Part shown: piece after piece, positions 1 to 7,234 of the stretch
How the letters are laid out: every line of letters begins with the position of its first letter
Position numbering within the stretch: the first letter of the stretch is position 1
Position numbers and translations under genes: made by a program
DNA from: 66-474 sp040388785
GTDB lineage: Bacteria; Pseudomonadota; Gammaproteobacteria; Xanthomonadales; Rhodanobacteraceae
Assembly: GCA_040388785.1 (NCBI GenBank)
Contig: JAZKBD010000073.1
Coordinates: forward strand, 1 to 9,764
Direction: 5' to 3'
DNA length: 9,764 nucleotides
Notes under the pieces: generated by a model
The model's input: only the letters and a program-made list of their open reading frames with translations
Told to the model about the DNA's origin: nothing
Database searches by the model: none

Positions 1-1893
1 GTTGTCGCCAGCACGCACGTCAATGCGCGCGACATAACTCAAGACTTCAGGCCCGGCGAAGGCATCGCGGCTGATCGGCAACAGTTCGGCGGCTCGGCGC
101 CCTTCGCGCAGTGCCTCGTCTTTCATGCCGAGCCCGGCGGCGGCGAAGCCGAGCGCGAGATGCCGATCCCAATCGTCCGGCCGCTCGCGCACCGCGGCGA
201 GCGCTTCCGCATGCAGATCGCGATAGAGCGCGGCGGCTTTGGCATTTTCGCCCGCGGCAGCCAAGGCCCACGCCAAGTAAAGCCGCCGTGGTAGCGCAGT
301 ATTCCCGTTGACCGTTATCCAGGCCGGTGAATGGGATTCCTGTACCGCATTCACAGCTGCGGCATAATCTCGTGAGAACCAAGCTGACTTGAAGTAATAC
401 GCCTCACTGTAGAGGCGTTCCTCGCTCGCTGTCGGCAATGTCGCCAGCCACGTCCGCAATGGCGCAAGATCGCCCTTCCAGAGAACGGTGTTCCACGCCC
501 GCCGCCCCAAGCCCAGTGTCGGATTGAGCGACAACTCGGCCGCGTGCGCGTAAGCCCGATCCGCTTCGGGGTAGCGCCGCAGCGCAGCATACGTTTGGCC
601 AGTCTCGAAGACGGGCTGCGCATTGCGCGGATCGTAGACCCGCGACTCTTGAAGCCCGTCCAACGCCTGCTGCCATCGGCCCTGCCGGCGCGCAATCGCC
701 GCGCTGATTTCCACGACCTCATAATCGTGCGGCAACGCCTTGCGGGCCAGGCCGAGCTCGGCTTGCGCGCGCGCGTAGTCGCGAAAGCCCCAATACCAAT
801 AAAACGCTTGCGAAAGATGAGCTTCGCCAAGGTCTGGCTGCAGGCTGAGCGCGCGATCTATTGCAGCCTTTGACGCCGCCAGTCGCGCAGCGGTGCGGTC
901 GGATGCAAAGAAATACATGTACATGTGCGCCCGCCCGAGCAATGCATCAGCCAAGGCAAAATCCGGGTCTTTCGCGAGCGACTGCTGCAACAGGTCAATT
1001 GCCTGCGGCATTTCGGACCGGGTCAACGCGTACTGGTCTTTTGCACGGTTCTCGAATGCAAGCGCCCGCAAATACAGATCCCAGGCTTCGGGATTCTGCG
1101 TCGGCACCGCTGTCACGCGCGCGGTGTCGGCCGGCGACAGTTTCGCCTTCAATGCCTCGGCCACCTTCTGCGCGACCTCGCCTTCCACGCCGAAGATGTT
1201 GTCCAGGTTGCGCTGATAACCTTCGGCCCACAGATGGCTGTCGGTGCGCGCGTCGATCAACTGCACGTTGATCAGCACCTGGTTGCCGGCCTTCTGCACG
1301 CTGCCTTCCAGGATCGTCGCCACGCCCAATTGCTGCGCGATGATCCTCAGATCGTCCGGATGGCTTTTGTACTTCGCGGTCGAGGTGCGCGAGATCACCT
1401 TGAGCTCGCCGATGTCGGCGAGCTTGGTGAGGATCAGATCCTGCATGCCGTCCGCGAAATAGGCGTTGGCCTTGTCCTCGCTCAGGTTCTCGAATGGCAG
1501 CACTGCGATGGATTTGGCGGGAATCGGAATGGCTGGCGCAGTTGCGATAGCTCCCGGATTGCGCTGCGCACCATCCGGGCTACGAGTCGTGGGCACCACG
1601 CGCTCGAACCGCCACACCAGCGCGCCGCCCGTGGCGAGCACCAGCGCAATCAACAACAATTCTGGTCCGCTGACGCGTTGGCGACCTTTCTCGCCGTGGT
1701 ACCACGCCACCACCAGCACCACGAAAAAGCCGACGGCCAGCGTCAGCGTCACGCCGCGCCGCAGGCCTTCGGGCCACCCGAATTGCGATGCCACGACATC
1801 GACGACCTGGATCAGCGCAAATGCAAACGCGACGTACGCCAGCGCCCACTGCACCAGCTTGCGTTGCTTCAGGCGCGCGAGGAGTTCAGCCAT
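1..1893 (-). CDS. Membrane-anchored FlgO/TolB-N-like domain TPR protein, C-terminus cut by window edge
   Basis: The reading frame was followed by hand from ATG at 1893 to position 1: 631 codons without a stop, so the 3' end lies outside the window. Visible parts are three hydrophobic helices (about residues 14-34, 48-66, 77-95), a FlgO/TolB-N-like domain (127-253) opening with KSIAVLPFENLS and including LEGSVQKAGNQVLINVQLID and LWAEGYQRNLDNIFGVEGEV, then TPR-like helical repeats from about 262 onward. The family (COG5616 type) is often fused to winged-helix or adenylate cyclase domains; neither is present here. The positive-inside rule (LKQRK before helix 1, GEKGRQR between helices 2 and 3) puts the domain and repeats in the periplasm. 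Its start overlaps the preceding gene's stop by 8 nt (ATGGCTGA) and no Shine-Dalgarno sequence precedes it, so coupled translation is likely. The role is unknown; a scaffold or sensor in the envelope is an inference. Confidence 0.85.
   Translation of the reverse strand, partial: MAELLARLKQRKLVQWALAYVAFAFALIQVVDVVASQFGWPEGLRRGVTLTLAVGFFVVLVVAWYHGEKGRQRVSGPELLLIALVLATGGALVWRFERVVPTTRSPDGAQRNPGAIATAPAIPIPAKSIAVLPFENLSEDKANAYFADGMQDLILTKLADIGELKVISRTSTAKYKSHPDDLRIIAQQLGVATILEGSVQKAGNQVLINVQLIDARTDSHLWAEGYQRNLDNIFGVEGEVAQKVAEALKAKLSPADTARVTAVPTQNPEAWDLYLRALAFENRAKDQYALTRSEMPQAIDLLQQSLAKDPDFALADALLGRAHMYMYFFASDRTAARLAASKAAIDRALSLQPDLGEAHLSQAFYWYWGFRDYARAQAELGLARKALPHDYEVVEISAAIARRQGRWQQALDGLQESRVYDPRNAQPVFETGQTYAALRRYPEADRAYAHAAELSLNPTLGLGRRAWNTVLWKGDLAPLRTWLATLPTASEERLYSEAYYFKSAWFSRDYAAAVNAVQESHSPAWITVNGNTALPRRLYLAWALAAAGENAKAAALYRDLHAEALAAVRERPDDWDRHLALGFAAAGLGMKDEALREGRRAAELLPISRDAFAGPEVLSYVARIDVRAGDN
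1248..1281 (-). repeat. 34-bp exact repeat inside the FlgO-like domain (copy in gene 1893-1)
   Basis: These 34 bases are identical to 3307-3340. They code for part of the NVQLIDA stretch of the FlgO/TolB-N-like domain. Flanking sequence in the two genes is also very similar over several hundred bases. This is a trace of duplication or gene conversion between the two paralogues, not a mobile repeat. Confidence 0.7.
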
Positions 1894-4054
1894 GCGCCGA
1901 AGACATCGCCGAACGCATGGTGTCGGAGGACGTCTTCAGCAGCGCCTGGAAATGCGGATCGTTGCGCAACGGATTCCATGCGGGATCCTGGCGCAACAGT
2001 GCGGGCGTGATCGCGGTCGCGTAGAACGCGCTGCGGTACGGCGTCTGCAGCAGGTGCTGCAGATCGTTGATCGCGCGCGCGGTGTCGCCGGTCCCGGCTT
2101 CGATGCGCGCGCGTTGTTCCTGCCACGCCGGGCCCTGCGTCGCGTCGGTCGACGCGGGTTGCAGTTGCATCGCGCGCACAGCTTCGGCCAGCGCCTTGTC
2201 CTGTTCGCCGAGTCCGGCGTACACCAGACCGAGATCGGCCGCGAGGCCGGGCTCGTCCGGATAGGTCTTTTGCAGCGCCTCGAGCTTCGCGCCCGCCGCC
2301 CGCCAAGTCGCACGCGCAGCCGCTGCATCGCCGGCGAGTTGCTGGGCGAAACCCAACAGATACCAGTCATCGCCGATGCCGCTTCCCGGCGACGCCTGAG
2401 GATTCGCGACGGCCGCCTGCAACGCCTGGATCGCCGCGGCGTATTGATGCTGGTACAACCACTGCATCACGCGCGCCATGAACACGGACGGATCGCCGGG
2501 CTGCGTCGGCAGTGGCGCAAGCAGCGCCTGCGCCTTGTCGAGCTGTCCCTGCGCCTGCGCGATCGACGCGCCGCACGCGATCAGCGACACGTCATCCGGC
2601 GCGATTGCGCGCGCGTGCGCGAGTACCGCGGACGCATCCGGCCATTCGCGCCGCATTGCGTGCAGGCGCACGTGTTGCAGCAACAGGCGGGCGTTGCGCG
2701 GATCGACGATGGAGGTCATGTCGATGTTGTTGATCGCCTGCTCCCATTGGCCCTGGCGTGCCTCGATGTCGGAAAACGCCGCGAGCACCTCGCCGCTGTT
2801 GGGCAGGCGCGTGCGCGCATTGCCGAGCGCGGCCAGCGCTTCCGGATATTTCGATTCCACGCGCGACAAGTAGAAGCCGCGCGCCAGCCACGCCTCGCCG
2901 CTGTCGGGCGCGAGCTTCAGCGCGGTGTCCGCCGCCTGTTTCGCCGCAGCGGCCAGTGACGGACTGCGATCGAAATGCATCTGATAGATCCGGCTGTCGA
3001 TTTCGGAAAGCCGCGCCCACGCCAACGCGAAATCCGGATCACGTTTCACCGCGTCCGCATAGAAGCCTGCGGTGCGGCGGTAATCCGCGGCATTGCCGCC
3101 CGCGCCGAGATTGGAGGCGAGTCCGCGCAGGTACGCATCCCATGCGTCCGCGTTTTGCGTCGGCTTCGCGCTGAGCGCCTGCTGCTCGCGCTCGCTGAGC
3201 TTGGCGTGCAGCGCCTGCGCGATCTGCTGCGCCACGTCGCCTTCCACGCCGAACACGTTGTCGAGGGTGCGCGTGTAGGCCTGCGCCCACAGGTGATCGT
3301 CGGTTTGCGCGTCGATCAACTGCACGTTGATCAGCACCTGCTTGCCGACTTTCTGCACGCTGCCTTCGAGGATGTTGGCGACCGCGAGCTGGCGCGCGAC
3401 GGTTTTCAGGTTGCCGGGGCGGCTGGCGTATTTCTCGGTCGAGGTGCGCGAGATGACCTTCAGGTCGCCGATGTCCGCGAGCTTGGTCAGGATCATGTCC
3501 TGCATGCCCTCGGCGAAGTAGCGGTTGTCCGGGTCCGCGCTCATGTTCTCGAACGGCAGCACGGCGATCGACTTGGGCTCGACCGGAACCAGGCCGGCCA
3601 TGGTCTGCGGCAGCGCGAGGGTGCCCGCGGCATCCGCGTGCTTTGCGGCACTCGGCATTCCGGGCGGCGCGGCGGCGACTTTCGACGGGGCCTGCACGGT
3701 CGGCGCGCCGCGATGCCACCACCAATAACCTGCGCCCACCGCGATCGCCAGCAAGGCGCCGATCACGCCGACCAGCAAGGTACCGCGCGAACCGCGCCGC
3801 AGCACCGGCTGGCCTTCGGGTTGGGTGCGCACGATGCCATGTGGCGTCGCGTCGAACGCCCATGCCAGCACCAGCGCCACCGGAAATCCCGCCAGCACCA
3901 GCAGCACCAGCAGGCGCACCGACCAGTCGGGAATGTGGAAGAACGGAAAGACCTGGGTGGCGATCTGGATGAGCAGCCAGCCGACCACGGCATAGCCCGC
4001 AGCCACGCGGAACACGTGCCTTCGCCGCAACTCGCGCAACCAGGACCTTGTCAT
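1886..4054 (-). CDS. Membrane-anchored FlgO/TolB-N-like domain TPR protein (722 aa)
   Basis: This is a complete 722-aa protein. Three membrane helices lie at about 17-37, 46-68 and 91-111, followed by an Ala/Pro-rich linker (115-160). The FlgO/TolB-N-like domain (160-287) has SIAVLPFENMS, ISRTSTEKY, LEGSVQKVGKQVLINVQLID and LDNVFGVEGDV. TPR-like repeats fill about 295-690, with repeated pairs such as DPDFALAWARL and APDSGEAWLARG. The C-terminal DPAWNPLRNDPHFQALL is a closing motif familiar in this family. Arginine-rich segments before helix 1 and between helices 2 and 3 predict a periplasmic main body. No DNA-binding or cyclase domain is seen. The start is supported by alignment with the next paralogue upstream (RRRHVFRVAAGY against RRHHVFRVAATY), although the purine run GGGGA sits only two bases from the ATG, which is poor spacing. 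It overlaps the following paralogue by 8 nt. The function is unknown. Confidence 0.9.
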   Translation of the reverse strand: MTRSWLRELRRRHVFRVAAGYAVVGWLLIQIATQVFPFFHIPDWSVRLLVLLVLAGFPVALVLAWAFDATPHGIVRTQPEGQPVLRRGSRGTLLVGVIGALLAIAVGAGYWWWHRGAPTVQAPSKVAAAPPGMPSAAKHADAAGTLALPQTMAGLVPVEPKSIAVLPFENMSADPDNRYFAEGMQDMILTKLADIGDLKVISRTSTEKYASRPGNLKTVARQLAVANILEGSVQKVGKQVLINVQLIDAQTDDHLWAQAYTRTLDNVFGVEGDVAQQIAQALHAKLSEREQQALSAKPTQNADAWDAYLRGLASNLGAGGNAADYRRTAGFYADAVKRDPDFALAWARLSEIDSRIYQMHFDRSPSLAAAAKQAADTALKLAPDSGEAWLARGFYLSRVESKYPEALAALGNARTRLPNSGEVLAAFSDIEARQGQWEQAINNIDMTSIVDPRNARLLLQHVRLHAMRREWPDASAVLAHARAIAPDDVSLIACGASIAQAQGQLDKAQALLAPLPTQPGDPSVFMARVMQWLYQHQYAAAIQALQAAVANPQASPGSGIGDDWYLLGFAQQLAGDAAAARATWRAAGAKLEALQKTYPDEPGLAADLGLVYAGLGEQDKALAEAVRAMQLQPASTDATQGPAWQEQRARIEAGTGDTARAINDLQHLLQTPYRSAFYATAITPALLRQDPAWNPLRNDPHFQALLKTSSDTMRSAMSSAHG
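3307..3340 (-). repeat. 34-bp exact repeat inside the FlgO-like domain (copy in gene 4054-1886)
   Basis: This is the partner of the identical stretch at 1248-1281. It lies at the matching codons of the paralogous gene, in the same reading frame. The third paralogue (6047-4236) does not carry it at the corresponding place, so the shared history is specific to the two overlapping genes. Confidence 0.7.
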
Positions 4055-4131
4055 ATCCCCGTGCCGCTCGCAGCCACAACCCTGTCGCGGGCTTCACGTT
4101 TCCCATCGCTCGCCCTGCGACCGGCGCTGGA

Positions 4132-4148
4132 ACGCATACTGTATGCGT
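4132..4148. promoter_or_regulatory. Perfect inverted repeat, candidate operator upstream of the 722-aa TPR gene
   Basis: ACGCATACTGTATGCGT consists of two perfect 8-bp arms around one central base. It lies 78-94 bp upstream of the ATG at 4054, in the 181-bp gap between two TPR paralogues. A dyad this tight is more like a binding site for a dimeric regulator than an RNA hairpin, because the loop would be one base. It could overlap a promoter, but I found no convincing -35/-10 pair around it. No regulator gene is visible in the window, so its partner is unknown. Confidence 0.45.
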
Positions 4149-4235
4149 CGCGCCATCGAGCCGGCAGAACCCCAGACCGGCCAACACGAGCTGCGTCGGC
4201 AGCCGCGGACATCAGCATAGCAACACCGCGATGGA

Positions 4236-6047
4236 TCAGGGCGACGCCGGCGCCGTCGCAGCGTTCGTGCCCGGCGCGGGTGGCTGCCCGCCCTTCGCGA
4301 CGCGCTCGATCAGTGCCTCGAAGCGCGGATCGCCGTGCAGCGGGCGATACCACGGATTCAGCCACAACGCGTTCATGTGCGCCGAGCGATCGCGCCAGGC
4401 CTGTTCCAGTTCGGCCATGGCGTCGTTCTTGTCGTCCAGCGCCGCGTAGATCGCGGCGATGTAGGTGCGGTCGACGTAGTGGTGTTGCGCATCCGCCAGC
4501 AACGTTTGCAATGCCGCGCGTGCTTGCGCGGTTTCGCCCGTGTGCGCCTGGCAGATGGCAAGCTGCGGGCTGGACGTGCTCGGTTTCGCGTGTTGCTGCG
4601 TGTAGCGGTCCACGCAAGCCTGCCAATGGCCGAACGCGCCATCGACCATCGCCACGGCATCGCCGTTGTACGCGAAAGCCGGATCGATCCGGTTGACGCG
4701 TTGCGCCAGCTGCATCGCGTCGGCCTCGTTGCCCTGCGCGATGGCCGCGTAGGCTTCCCAGCGCGGATACCACGGATTGAGCGGGTCCAGCTTTTCGGCG
4801 CTCTGCAATTCCTTGCGCGCCGCGGCCGCATCCCTGCCCACGCGCAACAGATAGAAGCCCATCAGCGCGCGCGCTTCCGCGAGGCTCGGCCGCAATTTCA
4901 ACGCGAGTTCCAGTTCCCGCTTCGCCTTGGCGAAATCCAGTTCGTAGCTCATCGCGATGTAGCCGATCTGCAGGTGCCCTTCGGCCAGATCGGGATTCAA
5001 CGCCACCGCTTTTTCCGCGGCGCCGCGCATCGCCGGCAGGAGGGAAAGTGGCGCGCGGTACACATCCGCGAGATAGATGTACGCGCGCGCCATGCCCGCC
5101 CAGGCTGCCGCATAGTTCGGATCGATCGCGATGGCCTGGTTGAACAGCACCAGCGCCTGTTCGAGGCTGGCGTCGTCGGTGTGCCACGACAGCCGCGAAC
5201 CTTGCAGGTACAGATCGTGCGCCTGCGGGCTGGCCGTGCCCTTGAATACCAGTTTGTTGCTGTCGATGTCGCCCAGCTTGACCTGGAGCGCCGCCACCAC
5301 CGCGCTGGAAATGGTGTCCTCGAGCGCGAACAGGCTTCCCATCTTCTCGTTGTACTGCTGCGACCACAGCGTGGTGCCATTCACGGCGTCGTCCAGTTCG
5401 ACATTGATGCGCAGTTCGTCGCCGGAGCGCTGCACCACACCCGACAGCAGGTTGCGCGCGCCCAGTTCACGCCCGATCGCGCGCGCGCCGAGCTGGCTAT
5501 CCCCGAAACGGAACGACGAAGTGCGCCCGATCACTTCCAGCCCCGGAACACGCGACAGTGCGTTCAGCAGTTCCTCGCTGATGCCTTGTCCGAGGTAATT
5601 TTCGTCGGCGCTGCCACCGAGCACCGAAAGCGGCAGCACCGCGATCGAGTCCGGATTGAGCGTGGCCGATGCGGTCTCGCCGCCGCCCGCGTCGCGCAAG
5701 GTGTGTTCGATCGGCCCGAAGTACCACCACATCGCGCCACCGAGCACCGCGACGAGAATGCCGATCGCGCCAAGCGAAAGTCCGACCCTGAGCGAACGCT
5801 TGCGACCGCGCGCGGTGACGTGTTGCGGATCACCCGGTGCCTGGAACGCCCACGCCAGCACCAGCGCAAAGGGGAAACCCGCCAGCACGACGATCACCAG
5901 CGTGCGCGCCAGCCATCCCGGAAACTGCAGCAGCGGAAAGATGACCGCGACGATCTGGATGATCAGCCAGGCGACCACGGCATAGGTGGCCGCCACGCGA
6001 AACACGTGATGGCGCCGCAGGTCCTGCAGGAATCCGAATGCGGGCAT
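4236..6047 (-). CDS. Membrane-anchored FlgO/TolB-N-like domain TPR protein (603 aa), most divergent of the three
   Basis: This is the first gene of the paralogue set in transcription order. Membrane helices lie at about 18-38, 48-68 and 88-110. The FlgO/TolB-N-like domain (132-259) keeps SIAVLPLSVLGG, VIGRTSSFRF and RINVELDD but matches the next paralogue at only about a third of positions. TPR-like repeats cover about 270-585 (for example AIAIDPNYAAAWAGMARAY, AVALNPDLAEGHLQIGY), ending with PWYRPLHGDPRFEALIERV and a Pro/Ala-rich tail. I chose ATG 6047 because GGGGA lies 9 nt upstream and because MPAFGFLQDLRRHHVFR aligns with the neighbour's N-terminus. A GTG at 6089 would add 14 residues but has no Shine-Dalgarno sequence. 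The main body is predicted periplasmic by the positive-inside rule. It lies downstream of the mdh terminator, so it probably has its own promoter. The function is unknown. Confidence 0.9.
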   Translation of the reverse strand: MPAFGFLQDLRRHHVFRVAATYAVVAWLIIQIVAVIFPLLQFPGWLARTLVIVVLAGFPFALVLAWAFQAPGDPQHVTARGRKRSLRVGLSLGAIGILVAVLGGAMWWYFGPIEHTLRDAGGGETASATLNPDSIAVLPLSVLGGSADENYLGQGISEELLNALSRVPGLEVIGRTSSFRFGDSQLGARAIGRELGARNLLSGVVQRSGDELRINVELDDAVNGTTLWSQQYNEKMGSLFALEDTISSAVVAALQVKLGDIDSNKLVFKGTASPQAHDLYLQGSRLSWHTDDASLEQALVLFNQAIAIDPNYAAAWAGMARAYIYLADVYRAPLSLLPAMRGAAEKAVALNPDLAEGHLQIGYIAMSYELDFAKAKRELELALKLRPSLAEARALMGFYLLRVGRDAAAARKELQSAEKLDPLNPWYPRWEAYAAIAQGNEADAMQLAQRVNRIDPAFAYNGDAVAMVDGAFGHWQACVDRYTQQHAKPSTSSPQLAICQAHTGETAQARAALQTLLADAQHHYVDRTYIAAIYAALDDKNDAMAELEQAWRDRSAHMNALWLNPWYRPLHGDPRFEALIERVAKGGQPPAPGTNAATAPASP

Positions 6048-6148
6048 GCCGAACGATCCCCAGCGCGCGATCAGGCGCCGCGCCGTCACGCTTGGCGCAT
6101 CTTAGCGCTTGTCCGGTCCTGTTCGCCGCCGGTTGCACGTCGCCCATG

Positions 6149-6171
6149 AAAAAGGCGGCCATGCGGCCGCC
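6149..6171 (-). terminator. Intrinsic terminator after mdh
   Basis: Read on the minus strand this is GGCGGCC, a four-base loop GCAT, GGCCGCC, then five T. The 7-bp G+C stem directly followed by the U run is a standard rho-independent terminator. It starts 24 bp after the mdh stop codon and separates mdh from the TPR paralogue that begins at 6047. Confidence 0.88.
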
Positions 6172-6195
6172 CTCTCTTCCGTCGTGATGCAGGGC

Positions 6196-7176
6196 TCAAC
6201 CCAGCAGGTCTTCGACGCCGTGGCGCTCTTCGCGCAGCTCCTTGTCGGTGGCGTCCATGCGGGCGCGCGAGAAATCGTTGATGTCGAGGCCCTGCACGAT
6301 GGCGTACTTGCCGTTCCTGCAGGTCGCGGGATAGCCGTAGATCACGCCGGGCGCGATGCCGTAGGAGCCATCGGACGGGATGCCCATCGATACCCAGTCG
6401 CCTTCGGCGGTGCCGAGTGCCCAGGAATGCATGTGGTCGATCGCGGCGGACGCGGCGGATGCCGCCGACGACGCGCCGCGCGCCTTGATGATCGCGGCGC
6501 CGCGCTGCTGCACGGTCGGGATGAATTCCTTTTCGTACCAGGCCTGGTCAACCAGCGACAGCGCGGGCTTGCCCTTCACCGTCGCGTGGTGGAGGTCGGG
6601 ATATTGGGTCGAAGAATGATTGCCCCAGATGATCACCTTGGCGACGTCGGTGTTGTGCGCACCGGTCTTGGCGGCCAGCCGGCCCTTGGCGCGGTTGTGG
6701 TCGAGGCGCACCATCGCGGTGAAGCATTTCGGATCGAGGTCGGGCGCGTTGGCCTGCGCGATCAACGCGTTGGTGTTGGCCGGATTGCCGACGACGAGAA
6801 CTTTCACGTCGCGCCGGGCGTGCGCGTTCAGCGCCTTGCCCTGCGGCCCGAAGATCGCGCCGTTGGCGGACAACAAGTCCTTGCGCTCCATGCCGGGACC
6901 GCGCGGACGCGCGCCGACCAGCAGCGCGTAGTCGACGTCCTTGAACGCGACGTTGGCGTCATCGGTCGCGATCACGCCGGCCAGCAACGGGAACGCGCAG
7001 TCGTCGAGTTCCATCACCACGCCGTGCAGCGCGGGCAGCGCAGGCGTGATTTCCAGCAGATGCAGGATCACCGGCTGGTCCGGGCCGAGCATGTCGCCGG
7101 CGGCGATGCGGAACAGCAGCGCGTAACCGATCTGGCCGGCGGCGCCGGTGACTGCAACGCGGACGGGTGCTTTCAT
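6196..7176 (-). CDS. mdh: Malate dehydrogenase (NAD-dependent)
   Basis: It interconverts malate and oxaloacetate with NAD in the cytoplasmic TCA cycle. The 326 residues match the usual length of the cytosolic-like bacterial MDH type. Visible landmarks are the Rossmann glycine loop GAAGQIG (11-17), the acidic LLEI segment (E42) that binds the NAD ribose, the mobile-loop arginines in GARPRGPGMERKDLL (R92, R98), GNPANTN (N131), RLDHNRAKGRLA with D159 and R162, and catalytic H187 in WGNHSSTQYPD. The ATG at 7176 has a strong Shine-Dalgarno sequence (AAGGAG, 8 nt upstream). The stop is TGA at 6198-6196, followed by an intrinsic terminator. It follows an aminotransferase gene by 58 bp on the same strand with no strong terminator between, so co-transcription is plausible. 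Nothing appears broken. Confidence 0.97.
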   Translation of the reverse strand: MKAPVRVAVTGAAGQIGYALLFRIAAGDMLGPDQPVILHLLEITPALPALHGVVMELDDCAFPLLAGVIATDDANVAFKDVDYALLVGARPRGPGMERKDLLSANGAIFGPQGKALNAHARRDVKVLVVGNPANTNALIAQANAPDLDPKCFTAMVRLDHNRAKGRLAAKTGAHNTDVAKVIIWGNHSSTQYPDLHHATVKGKPALSLVDQAWYEKEFIPTVQQRGAAIIKARGASSAASAASAAIDHMHSWALGTAEGDWVSMGIPSDGSYGIAPGVIYGYPATCRNGKYAIVQGLDINDFSRARMDATDKELREERHGVEDLLG

Positions 7177-7234
7177 CGATTCAACTCCTTGGTCGATCAG
7201 GTGTCGCCCCGCAACGGGATGGCGGGAAAACAGG

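Noticed and set aside
1466..2959. Long plus-strand open frame (497 aa) and similar ones at 925-2010, 2975-4696, 4335-6149 and 6109-7506
   Set aside because: They lie antisense to well-supported genes, are arginine-rich with no recognisable domains, and result from the lack of stop codons opposite GC-rich coding sequence.
1..4054. Adenylate cyclase or transcription regulator call for the TPR paralogues
   Set aside because: The SIAVLP-type domain occurs in such fusions, but no cyclase catalytic domain or winged helix is present; the N-termini are membrane helices.
4051..5367. 438-aa minus-strand frame running through the 603-aa TPR gene and the following gap
   Set aside because: It is an alternative frame of the TPR gene, low in hydrophobic pattern and rich in Arg/Gly; the real frame has clear domain motifs.
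6048..6089. GTG start at 6089 for the 603-aa TPR protein
   Set aside because: No Shine-Dalgarno sequence; the added 14 residues do not align with the neighbouring paralogue, while ATG 6047 has GGGGA at 9 nt.
6430..6485. Short GCG/GCC-rich repeat in mdh encoding an Ser/Ala-rich stretch
   Set aside because: The ASSAASAAS-type segment is an ordinary conserved part of this malate dehydrogenase type.
7195..7234. Small CCCG/CGGG hairpin between the aminotransferase and mdh genes
   Set aside because: A four-base-pair stem without a T run; too weak to be a terminator.
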